Assembly (NCBI GenBank): GCA_023248395.1
Contig: JAHFEQ010000008.1
Coordinates: 1 to 34,300, forward strand
From: Nitrospirota bacterium
GTDB taxonomy: Bacteria; Nitrospirota; 9FT-COMBO-42-15; HDB-SIOI813
Direction of reading: 5' to 3'
DNA: 34,300 nt
Part shown: in pieces, positions 1-7,166 of the stretch
Numbering within the stretch: position 1 is the first letter of the stretch
Layout: every line of letters starts with the position of its first letter
Made by a program: the position numbers and the translations under genes
Notes under the pieces: model-generated
Told to the model about the DNA's origin: nothing
Databases searched by the model: none
Seen by the model: the letters and a program-made list of their open reading frames with translations, nothing else

Positions 1-917
1 AGGGTCTTTACATGCTGGAGGAAGTTCAACTGCTTGTTTGAAGTGGTCGCCGAAAAGTCCTGACGCTCGTAGATCAGGGACTCCCTGCCCGCCTTCCCCT
101 CTCCGTTAACGATGGTAATGCTGCTCTTCTTGCCAAAGGGTGGATTGGTCAGGACGATATTGAAACGGTCCCCAGGGTCCGAGATCAGGGCATCTCCCAC
201 CTCGATCAGGCTCTCCTCTCCACCAATCCCATGAAGGTAGAGGTTCATGACGCAGAGTCTTGCCACATTGTCGACGATGTCCTTTCCTTTAAAGGTATGG
301 TATTTGAGAAGCCTCTTCTGTTCTATATCCAGCTTATAATGTTTTGACAGATATTCATGGGCCGCCAGGAGAAACCCTCCCGTGCCGCAGGCAGGATCGC
401 AGATCGTCATGCCGGGCTGCGGCCTCGTCACCTCAACCATCGCCCTGATGAGCGGCCTCGGCGTGAAGTACTGCCCTGCACCGCTCTTGATATCCTCGGC
501 ATTCTTCTGCAGGAGCCCCTCATAGATCTCCCCCTTGACGTCGATGTCCATCCCCACCCATGTCTCGCCGTTGATGAGTTCAATCAGGCGTCTCAGTTTT
601 GCAGGGTCCTGGATCTTGTTCTGAGACTTTCTGAAGATGACCCCGAGCATCCCCTTGTCTTTTCCTAGGGTCTCGAGGATATGGCGGTAATGCGCCTCAA
701 GGGCATCCCCATCCCTCTCAAGGAGGCTCTGCCAGTCATAGCCTTTCGGAATGTTGGAAGGCTTGTTGAAGGGCGACCTCGTCTGCTCATCGGCCATCTT
801 CAGGAACAGAAGGTAGGTCAACTGCTCTACATAATCACCATAACTGACGCCGTCATCCCTCAGGACGTTACAGTAATTCCAGAGCCGCTGGACAATAGCG
901 GCGGATTCATTTGGCAT
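1..917 (-). CDS. hsdM: Type I restriction-modification DNA methyltransferase subunit HsdM (partial, C-terminus beyond left edge)
   Basis: Reading the minus strand from the ATG at 917 gives 305 uninterrupted residues to the window edge. The helical HsdM N-terminal domain covers about residues 5-130. The adenine-N6 methyltransferase core follows, with the AdoMet-binding motif DPACGTGGF at 174-182 and the catalytic NPPFG motif at 258-262. The family is usually about 500 residues, so roughly 200 are missing on the left. HsdM methylates adenine in the site chosen by HsdS and assembles as M2S or R2M2S. It is the last gene of the operon visible here, and its ATG overlaps the end of the nucleotidyltransferase gene by 11 bases, which suggests coupled translation. 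Both motifs are intact, so there is no sign of inactivation in the visible part. Confidence 0.96.
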   Translation of the reverse strand, partial: MPNESAAIVQRLWNYCNVLRDDGVSYGDYVEQLTYLLFLKMADEQTRSPFNKPSNIPKGYDWQSLLERDGDALEAHYRHILETLGKDKGMLGVIFRKSQNKIQDPAKLRRLIELINGETWVGMDIDVKGEIYEGLLQKNAEDIKSGAGQYFTPRPLIRAMVEVTRPQPGMTICDPACGTGGFLLAAHEYLSKHYKLDIEQKRLLKYHTFKGKDIVDNVARLCVMNLYLHGIGGEESLIEVGDALISDPGDRFNIVLTNPPFGKKSSITIVNGEGKAGRESLIYERQDFSATTSNKQLNFLQHVKT

Positions 918-1266
918 AAACGATCTCCCCTTCTTTGGCATAGGAGGCAATCAGGGAGGTCTCACTTTCATATTCCTCAGGGGTCATAGTGATGATATCC
1001 AGAGGGACCATAAATTTTTTGATGGTCATGATCTCAGCATCTTTAGTTAATTCTATTCTTTTAAAGATGTCTTTCCTCCTGAAATCCGCTGACACAATGA
1101 CAAGATCAATGTCACTTTCATCGGTCGCTCCACCCTTTGCATGGGACCCGAAGAGTATAATCTTTGAAATGTTTAACCCTCTTTCTCTTAAAATGCCTTC
1201 GAGGAATTTAATTATTCTGGTAACCTTGCTTTTAGACATTCTTAAGTTTTCTTTTTTGCTTTTCAC
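907..1266 (-). CDS. MNT-type minimal nucleotidyltransferase inside the RM operon
   Basis: This 119-residue protein is a stand-alone nucleotidyltransferase domain. The glycine-serine signature is at residues 40-41, followed by the paired aspartates D52 and D54 (SDIDL) and a third candidate metal ligand at D90, so the catalytic triad looks complete. The start is a GTG that overlaps the hsdS stop by 4 bases; an ATG at 1239 is an alternative. Its 3' end overlaps the hsdM start by 11 bases. Members of this family are often antitoxins that AMPylate or otherwise inactivate an adjacent HEPN toxin. No HEPN gene is visible next to it: its neighbours are hsdS and hsdM. Its target is therefore unknown. 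It may act on an RM subunit, the RT, or a toxin outside the window. Confidence 0.85.
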   Translation of the reverse strand: MKSKKENLRMSKSKVTRIIKFLEGILRERGLNISKIILFGSHAKGGATDESDIDLVIVSADFRRKDIFKRIELTKDAEIMTIKKFMVPLDIITMTPEEYESETSLIASYAKEGEIVYAK

Positions 1267-2702
1267 AAGACTTTCTCTTTGGTTATCTTCGCCTTCCTAT
1301 TACTTTCCAATTTTGCCTTTTCTGCCTTGATTCGTTCGAGCAACTTCTCAGCGGGTTCATCTGATGGGTCCTGAGGCACCAGCTTCCCCTCAAAGGCCCT
1401 TTTCAAGATGCTCTGCCGCAGCCTCTCCGCCTGCTTGAGGCTCTGCTCCACCACCTTCTCCACCTCATCCGCCACAGAGAACCGGCGTTCGATCTCTTCA
1501 ATGATCTTGTGCTGTTCGGGTAGAGGAGGGAGGGGAATGGGTATGTTCATAATAGTATCCCTATCAATTCCCGGGACAGTTGAACCAGCACCTAATCTTT
1601 GAAATAAATGAAAACTAAAATGTACAAAAAAGAAAACATAGCTGGGATTTACATACCATCCTCGAACTGCCATCAATTGCCGGCTAATAGCTGCGTCTTC
1701 AAGATGAAGAATATTTACCTTACCTACGCCTGCCCCTTTTACTGTTATTAAAATATCATTCTTCTTGGCTATAGCCTTGGGTTTTGTAGTCCATTTCGAA
1801 ATAATGGGGTATTTTAAACCAAAATCAGCCGGCCCTGTTAAATAAGGCACGCCTATAGAATCAAAATTATAATCTCCCGTTAGTATATGTTGTCCTGAAA
1901 CTAAATCCGAAATCTCCTCAATCCTCGTCCAAACCCAACCCACTGGTAATTCAAGCAGGTCGTCATTGTGAGCCGAAGGCGAAGCAATCTCATCTTTTAA
2001 AATCGCTTCGGTCATTTTACTCCTTCGCAATGACGGGCGAGAGGACTTTCCTTTTGTATCCTTTTCCCGTTCCTCTTCAATACGCATCAATAACTCAGAA
2101 GCAGGCTCAATCTTACCTTTATTCGCCTTCCGCCATTCCTCGGTCAACTTCCCCTCAAAAGCATACTTCAAAACCGCCTGACGATACCGCTTCAACTCCA
2201 CCTTCACCTTCTTCAGCGCCTCAACCCCAGCATCCAGCTTCGTAAAAACCTCCTCAATCTTGGCAACAATGCGATATTGTTCGGGGAGAGGGGGGAGGGG
2301 GAGTGATGATTTTTCTAAAAACTGAAAATGTCTAGCATATCCTTTATCAGGCAATTGGATAGCCTGCAAAAAATAATAAAATAGTTTTGGATAAAATACT
2401 TCTAAAGGCTTTATGACTTTGACACCATCAGCACCTGCAATAAATTCAAAGTCAACATACTTAACAACTTTTGTATGGTCACCAAAAATTATTACAGGCA
2501 ACTCACATGAAATTTTAAATTTCTCTTTATTTGTATATCCGCCTATAAAAGATTGTCCTTGGTCAATAACTGGCAGTCGCCCTTTTTCCTGATACTCGCT
2601 CTGTTTTAACTTTTTACCAGTTAGTGAAACTTTTTTAACAATCTCCCCCATCCTCGTCCACACCCAGCCTTTGGGGAGAGAAGGATAGTTATTGCTATTC
2701 AT
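1263..2702 (-). CDS. hsdS: Type I restriction-modification specificity subunit HsdS
   Basis: The 479-residue protein has the two-TRD layout of HsdS: target recognition domain 1 (about 8-140), a conserved coiled region starting at PLPEQYRIVAKIEE (about 138-215), TRD 2 (about 250-400), and a second coiled region starting with PLPEQHKII. The two coils are near repeats of each other, as expected for an internally duplicated HsdS. The protein determines the bipartite DNA target for both methylation and restriction. The ATG overlaps the RT stop codon by 8 bases. TRD 1 is much more AT-rich than the coils, in keeping with TRD exchange. Oddly, the linker before TRD 2 (about residues 223-247) is encoded by a 75-bp palindromic repeat, reported separately. 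Confidence 0.95.
   Translation of the reverse strand: MNSNNYPSLPKGWVWTRMGEIVKKVSLTGKKLKQSEYQEKGRLPVIDQGQSFIGGYTNKEKFKISCELPVIIFGDHTKVVKYVDFEFIAGADGVKVIKPLEVFYPKLFYYFLQAIQLPDKGYARHFQFLEKSSLPLPPLPEQYRIVAKIEEVFTKLDAGVEALKKVKVELKRYRQAVLKYAFEGKLTEEWRKANKGKIEPASELLMRIEEEREKDTKGKSSRPSLRRSKMTEAILKDEIASPSAHNDDLLELPVGWVWTRIEEISDLVSGQHILTGDYNFDSIGVPYLTGPADFGLKYPIISKWTTKPKAIAKKNDILITVKGAGVGKVNILHLEDAAISRQLMAVRGWYVNPSYVFFFVHFSFHLFQRLGAGSTVPGIDRDTIMNIPIPLPPLPEQHKIIEEIERRFSVADEVEKVVEQSLKQAERLRQSILKRAFEGKLVPQDPSDEPAEKLLERIKAEKAKLESNRKAKITKEKVL
1961..2035. repeat. 75-bp palindromic repeat inserted in frame in hsdS
   Basis: The element has terminal inverted arms, CGTCATTGTGA at 1961-1971 and TCGCAATGACG at 2025-2035 (one mismatch), and an inner pair CGAAGC/GCTTCG at 1980-1985 and 2005-2010. 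It resembles the CGTCATTGCGAG-type dispersed repeats found between genes in many environmental bacteria. Its length is 25 codons exactly, so hsdS stays open. It encodes about residues 223-247, between the central coil and TRD 2. Confidence 0.8.
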
Positions 2703-4578
2703 CTTTTGCTTTCTTTATATTTTCCATCCTACCCTCAAGGTATCTTTTCGTTTGTTCTATTCTATGCCTTATGTGATTTGGATAATCAGTAAGGTTCAAC
2801 TTTCTAAGGTTTTTTAATAGGGTCTCAATTATCCCCAAATTACTGCTTTCTCGCAGGAGTAAAAGCTTATAAGATTCATCTATAAACATATGCACATCTA
2901 TTCTGAATAGATTTTCGATTTCATATCTCTGCGTTTTATTATCATGCAATATGTCATTAAGAAACTTGGCGAAGAAGGTAACACGAGTATCTGTATCAAA
3001 CATTGCCTGTCTAATAGCTTCCTCTCTTCTTTGCAGATTTGCATTGAGAAAGCAAAGAAGCATAGCACGTTTGACTTGGTAGTTCAGTTCTTCATTAAAG
3101 AGATTCCAAAGACGTATCATATTCCGAGCAGATAACTGGAAGTAAGATAATGCCATTAAACAGTTTGCTCTTATTGACCAATGCATTTTTACATCAGTTG
3201 CATACCTATACAAGGTGGCTTCCAAGGAAGTTGGAAGGTGATTTTTATACCTGTAGATTTCTACAAAGCGTGCGATTTGATATTCAAAAATTTCATCATG
3301 ATTTTTGACAAAGGATAAGACATTCTCTGGGATTTTTTCTCCCTGGTGGAAACCTTTAAAGTATTTTACTATTTTATCTGTGAGAGCAGGGGTGTCTTCC
3401 ATCGCGCTAAAACATCTATAAATGGCACTCCTACTTTTTATCAGAGTTAATGCAGTGAGTAATCTTTTGAATAATCTCACATCCTTTGATTTCAGTTTTC
3501 GAGGAATTTGTTTTAAATATACCTTTAACTTTGCTTCATATTCCTCACACTCCTGTCTGGTTAGCTTACCTGCCTGAGCATTCTTTTGAATATCATCTAC
3601 TATGGGAGACAATTGTTCAAATCTTTCATCATGGATATACGAGAACAATTCAGGGTCGGTATAGATATCTGTTTTCGCTGTCTGAACATTTAAATGCAGC
3701 CCTCTTAACTCTCTATTTAAAACAAATAAGGCCCTTCTGGCATCATTTTTGGTTTTTGCTAATATCTTTACATCATCCATATAGCGGAGGTATTTGATAC
3801 CATGCTCTTGTTCAATTTTTGTAAGCACACGGTCTAATGGAATCAAATAAACATTTCCAAGATAACTACTGATATCGTTTCCTTGAGGGATTCCTCTATC
3901 AACGCGATTTCCCTGAGGAGGTAGCACAGTCCATTGTCCTAAGATATCGACAAGAAGATTGACTGGATAATGATCAGGACTGCCAATACAAGATATCAAT
4001 GTGGATTTAAGAACCTCATGGTTAATGTTCTCAAAATAGGCGGTAATGTCCGTTGTTGCCAAAAAATGATATCCCTCATTGAGGATATACTCTTTCATTT
4101 TTTGATCGAATGCCGGCCATGCATTATACCAATCTTCAAATTGTTTAATCTCTTTTCTTTGTTCGATTGGAAGGAGCGAAATATCTCTATCTTCGAACAG
4201 CCGGTCAGTTTTGCGTTTTTCTTTTGGAATGACTCTGCAGGAATAGACATTATCTGGTAAATCTTTATCAATCTCGTCTGCTATCACGTTGATTATCGCA
4301 TAGAGAACGATAAAGTCTTCAAAGTCAATCACTGTACCTGGTCTTGTTGCAAGGCCAGACTTTGGAACTTCAACTTCTAAAGGAACTTTTGGCCTATATT
4401 GTCTTTGTAATAACTTGTTCCTAAGCTCACTTAATAGACGTTTGCTGCTATGAGTATAATCTTGATGTCTGACAAGGTCTGGAATGAAGAATCGTTTTGC
4501 TCCATCTTTTGCGTAATTAAAAGCAAGTTTAAGATTATCTAAGGATGCAATCTGTTTAAGAAGTGTGCTTTCACTCAT
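2695..4578 (-). CDS. Reverse transcriptase of the UG/Abi (defence-associated) type
   Basis: The 627-residue protein carries an apparently active RT core. Motif A is TTDITAYFENI (D177), motif B is GIPQGNDISSYL (229-240), motif C is YMDD (266-269), and a lysine-bearing region lies near 302. Residues from about 310 to the end are almost entirely helical and look like degenerate HEAT-like repeats, as in the alpha-repeat domains of Abi/UG RTs. There is no group II intron maturase or endonuclease domain, and the gene sits 11 bases after the XRE gene, leaving no room for a retron RNA immediately upstream. The stop overlaps hsdS by 8 bases. Known relatives act in phage defence by templated or untemplated DNA synthesis; I cannot assign a numbered class. 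The AT-rich composition suggests acquisition. Confidence 0.9.
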   Translation of the reverse strand: MSESTLLKQIASLDNLKLAFNYAKDGAKRFFIPDLVRHQDYTHSSKRLLSELRNKLLQRQYRPKVPLEVEVPKSGLATRPGTVIDFEDFIVLYAIINVIADEIDKDLPDNVYSCRVIPKEKRKTDRLFEDRDISLLPIEQRKEIKQFEDWYNAWPAFDQKMKEYILNEGYHFLATTDITAYFENINHEVLKSTLISCIGSPDHYPVNLLVDILGQWTVLPPQGNRVDRGIPQGNDISSYLGNVYLIPLDRVLTKIEQEHGIKYLRYMDDVKILAKTKNDARRALFVLNRELRGLHLNVQTAKTDIYTDPELFSYIHDERFEQLSPIVDDIQKNAQAGKLTRQECEEYEAKLKVYLKQIPRKLKSKDVRLFKRLLTALTLIKSRSAIYRCFSAMEDTPALTDKIVKYFKGFHQGEKIPENVLSFVKNHDEIFEYQIARFVEIYRYKNHLPTSLEATLYRYATDVKMHWSIRANCLMALSYFQLSARNMIRLWNLFNEELNYQVKRAMLLCFLNANLQRREEAIRQAMFDTDTRVTFFAKFLNDILHDNKTQRYEIENLFRIDVHMFIDESYKLLLLRESSNLGIIETLLKNLRKLNLTDYPNHIRHRIEQTKRYLEGRMENIKKAKDE

Positions 4579-4589
4579 AATTTAAGGAG

Positions 4590-5717
4590 CTATGCGACAT
4601 CTCGAAACTTCTGAATGTCCCTCTCCGGGCAAAATTCATCTGGAATAAGTTCTAACACGGTTGTCTTAAGCCTATTCAAGTTTCTCTGGCTAAGAAAGTC
4701 ATGGTGCTGGAGAATACCAACAACAATGGTCGGACTTATTTCAAATTCCTGCGCACAATTCAAAACCCTATCCATTGAAATATATCTTTTATAGGGTTCA
4801 AAATATCTTAATATCTCTTTTGCCTTAAGTATCTTTTCAGCAAACTTATTCGCCGCTTTCTCTTTTTCTGTATTTAGGTCATCCAGATTATCTATAAAGC
4901 GGTCATCTTGCTTTTTAAGATGCAATAGGATATGTGCAATTTCATGGGCAAGAGTAAACCAGAAATTATCTATTCTGTCATGTCTGGCTGTATAAACAAT
5001 GACCGGATTTGAGTTATCAAAAAAGGACGCCCCGTCTATGTAGGTCTTCTGAAGGTGGCTCAGGGCAAAGAACTTGATACCACTTTCATTGAGTTTCTTA
5101 AGAACGGTTTCCACTCCATCTTCTAAGATGGTATATCTAAAGAGATAGTCAGCCAGGACTTGTAACGCATCCTTGTCGTATTTCTTTACTTTATAGAATC
5201 TTGCACATCTCTGGGCCATCTTAAACCAGGTATAGGCATAGTACTTATTGTATTGTGTGAAGGCTTCAGACTTTCTAAAGTTCATTGAAGCATCATCTAT
5301 AAAAGAAAAATCTAAAGTGGGGATCCCCCAGAATTTTTTTATTTCATTAACCAAATCATCAATAGTCTTAAGAGATTTTAACCAACCTTTTTTAATCATT
5401 TCCTTAACAGGCATGTATTTATAGATATTCGCCCTAATTTTCACATCTTTTTCTTCAACCCCCTCTTTTTGGAGCCTCAATCTATAATTTGTATCAAGAT
5501 TAATCCAGTATTGCGGAGATTGTCCAAAAGCCTTGCTTAACAGCTTTGCGGTTTCGATAGTAATAGCCTGCTTATTTATAATAAGCTTGTTCACATTCTT
5601 TAAAGAGATCCCAAGTATATCCACCAGGTCTTTCTGTCGCCAATTACGGGCCTCCAGTTCTTCTTTGATGAATTTACCTGTTCCAATGTTTAAAAAAGGA
5701 GCATATTTATTTCCCAT
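4590..5717 (-). CDS. XRE-family helix-turn-helix plus ImmA/IrrE metallopeptidase-like protein
   Basis: The 375-residue protein starts with a HigA-like helix-turn-helix (about residues 15-70, with RQKDLVDILGIS and the QSPQYW motif near 67-71). A helical middle follows, then an ImmA/IrrE (M78) domain with the zinc motif HEIAH at 258-262 inside TLAHEIAHILLHL. Proteins of this layout often repress their own operon and cleave or sense a partner when triggered, as ImmA does with ImmR. It lies between the AlbA_2 gene (57-base gap) and the RT gene (11-base gap), so it is a plausible regulator or damage sensor for the RT/RM operon. Its actual substrate is not evident. A HigA antitoxin-like role is possible, but no HigB-like toxin is adjacent. 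Confidence 0.9.
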   Translation of the reverse strand: MGNKYAPFLNIGTGKFIKEELEARNWRQKDLVDILGISLKNVNKLIINKQAITIETAKLLSKAFGQSPQYWINLDTNYRLRLQKEGVEEKDVKIRANIYKYMPVKEMIKKGWLKSLKTIDDLVNEIKKFWGIPTLDFSFIDDASMNFRKSEAFTQYNKYYAYTWFKMAQRCARFYKVKKYDKDALQVLADYLFRYTILEDGVETVLKKLNESGIKFFALSHLQKTYIDGASFFDNSNPVIVYTARHDRIDNFWFTLAHEIAHILLHLKKQDDRFIDNLDDLNTEKEKAANKFAEKILKAKEILRYFEPYKRYISMDRVLNCAQEFEISPTIVVGILQHHDFLSQRNLNRLKTTVLELIPDEFCPERDIQKFRDVA

Positions 5718-5774
5718 GATTAATCCTCATTTAGGAAGTGTTTTAATATGTTTTGTCCGTATCTTATCAGCTTG

Positions 5775-7166
5775 TCAATTCCCTGTCTCCTCAATTATTT
5801 TTCTCCCTCGTCCTGTGAGAATATACCTACCACCTTTATCAGGCCCGATTCTCTCAAGCAGGCCTTTCTCTTTGAGGTTTCTAATATTTTCTTTAATTTT
5901 CCTTTCAGAAATTCCTACTATAGAAGATAATTTATTTGCCGTTATATATTCATATCTCCTAATCTCTCCTAAAATCCTGATCTGGTTTTCAGTGACCTTT
6001 TCAGTGACCTTTTCAGTGACCTTTTCAGTCTTACCGGCAATCTTGAAATATTCACGGCTTGGAGTGAAGGTTATATAAAAATAATTTTCATTATATTCTA
6101 TTTTTGGATAAGGAGTATTTTCTTTTCTACATATTCTCCTCATTCTACCTATTCCCGTCCCCATCTTTTCACCAAAATGGATTCGGGAAAATAGATCAAC
6201 AATCAGGTGATTTCTTCTAAAGACTGTTTCACCGAGTGTAAAGTGCCGAGGTTTTAGCCAGAAGTTCTCAATTTTTATTTTGCCGGGTAGAAATTTTAAG
6301 ATATTGTTATGTCCGTGCTCGAAATAATACTTATGCATAACCGAATTGATTACGGCCTCCCTTATAGCCTCGAACGGATACTCATATATCTCTTCCCTCT
6401 GTGGTTTTCCGGTAAATCTGTAAGCAACCTTGGAATAAAGTTTTACAAAGTCCATCACCTGTTGAACTATCTCAAAGAGACCACCACCTATCTCTTTCCT
6501 GTCAATGACATCCACCCCCTCTATATCCTTGAATAAGGCGACTGTAAAAACAGACCAGGGTGTAAATCTCTGCGGTTCCCTGGCGAAAAATAGTACCCCT
6601 GCATTGTTGAAATATAGCTTGCCTTCCTGTTTTTCTGCGACACCTAAATTAAGCAGGATCGTCTCAGTATTCGTCGATTTTGAGAGTCCAGCGAGTTCTA
6701 AAAATCTCAACAGTTTATTCTTATCAAAATCCTTTGGATAATTAAACTTCAGATCTATCAGTTCATCAAATCTTATTTTCCCTTCAGATTTGAAAAAGTC
6801 AATGATTTCGTCCCTTGTCATCTTCTGTGAGTTAGGACCTAACCTCTTGAAAAACCCGGCAGAGCACTCATATGGCTTCTCATCGCCCTCCCTGACATGG
6901 ACTATCAGGATGTTTTCAAATTCATCAAACAAAATTTTTACTTTGGGCCGGCAGTTGTTTGCGATGTCCTGGATCTGTGATTTCAATCTATTGGAAATCT
7001 GAACACCTTTTATTTTACCATCATCAGTTATACCAATGAAAATTCTGCCACCTGATGCATTGGCAAAAGCAATGATCTCTTTGTCCAAACCGTTTGTATT
7101 CTCCTTAAATTCAATCTTGTAGCCTTCACCTTCTTGCAGAATTAATTGAAGTTCCTTTTTATTCAT
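5775..7166 (-). CDS. AlbA_2 (Schlafen-like) DNA-binding and HATPase regulator with winged-helix C-terminus
   Basis: The 463-residue protein has an AlbA_2/Schlafen domain at about 12-125 (KIEFKEN, then FANASGGRIFIGITDDG). A GHKL-type ATPase-like region follows at about 260-370, with an N-box-like EAVINSVMH at 270-278 and a glycine motif GTGIGR at 336-341. A short EKVT-repeat linker (about 381-394) leads to a C-terminal winged helix (about 395-460). Such proteins are annotated as ATP-dependent transcriptional regulators and are frequent in defence islands. Its ATG overlaps the hsdR stop by 4 bases, so it is translationally coupled to hsdR. I infer a regulatory or sensing role; enzymatic activity is not shown by the sequence. 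Confidence 0.88.
   Translation of the reverse strand: MNKKELQLILQEGEGYKIEFKENTNGLDKEIIAFANASGGRIFIGITDDGKIKGVQISNRLKSQIQDIANNCRPKVKILFDEFENILIVHVREGDEKPYECSAGFFKRLGPNSQKMTRDEIIDFFKSEGKIRFDELIDLKFNYPKDFDKNKLLRFLELAGLSKSTNTETILLNLGVAEKQEGKLYFNNAGVLFFAREPQRFTPWSVFTVALFKDIEGVDVIDRKEIGGGLFEIVQQVMDFVKLYSKVAYRFTGKPQREEIYEYPFEAIREAVINSVMHKYYFEHGHNNILKFLPGKIKIENFWLKPRHFTLGETVFRRNHLIVDLFSRIHFGEKMGTGIGRMRRICRKENTPYPKIEYNENYFYITFTPSREYFKIAGKTEKVTEKVTEKVTENQIRILGEIRRYEYITANKLSSIVGISERKIKENIRNLKEKGLLERIGPDKGGRYILTGRGRKIIEETGN
5986..6029. repeat. 12-bp tandem repeat (about 3.7 copies)
   Basis: The unit TTTTCAGTGACC is repeated three full times plus eight bases. On the minus strand it encodes the TEKV-TEKV-TEKV linker between the HATPase-like part and the winged helix of the AlbA_2 protein. 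Identical copies suggest recent slippage. The unit is four codons, so copy changes keep the frame. Confidence 0.95.

Noticed and set aside
357-989. Plus-strand open frames at the left end
   Set aside because: They are antisense to hsdM, which has intact methyltransferase motifs on the minus strand.
2695-4578. RT as a group II intron, retron or diversity-generating element
   Set aside because: There is no maturase or endonuclease domain, no intron RNA ends, no room for an upstream msr/msd RNA, and no template/variable repeat pair was seen.
5986-6029. CRISPR-like array
   Set aside because: The 12-bp units are directly adjacent with no spacers and lie inside a coding frame.
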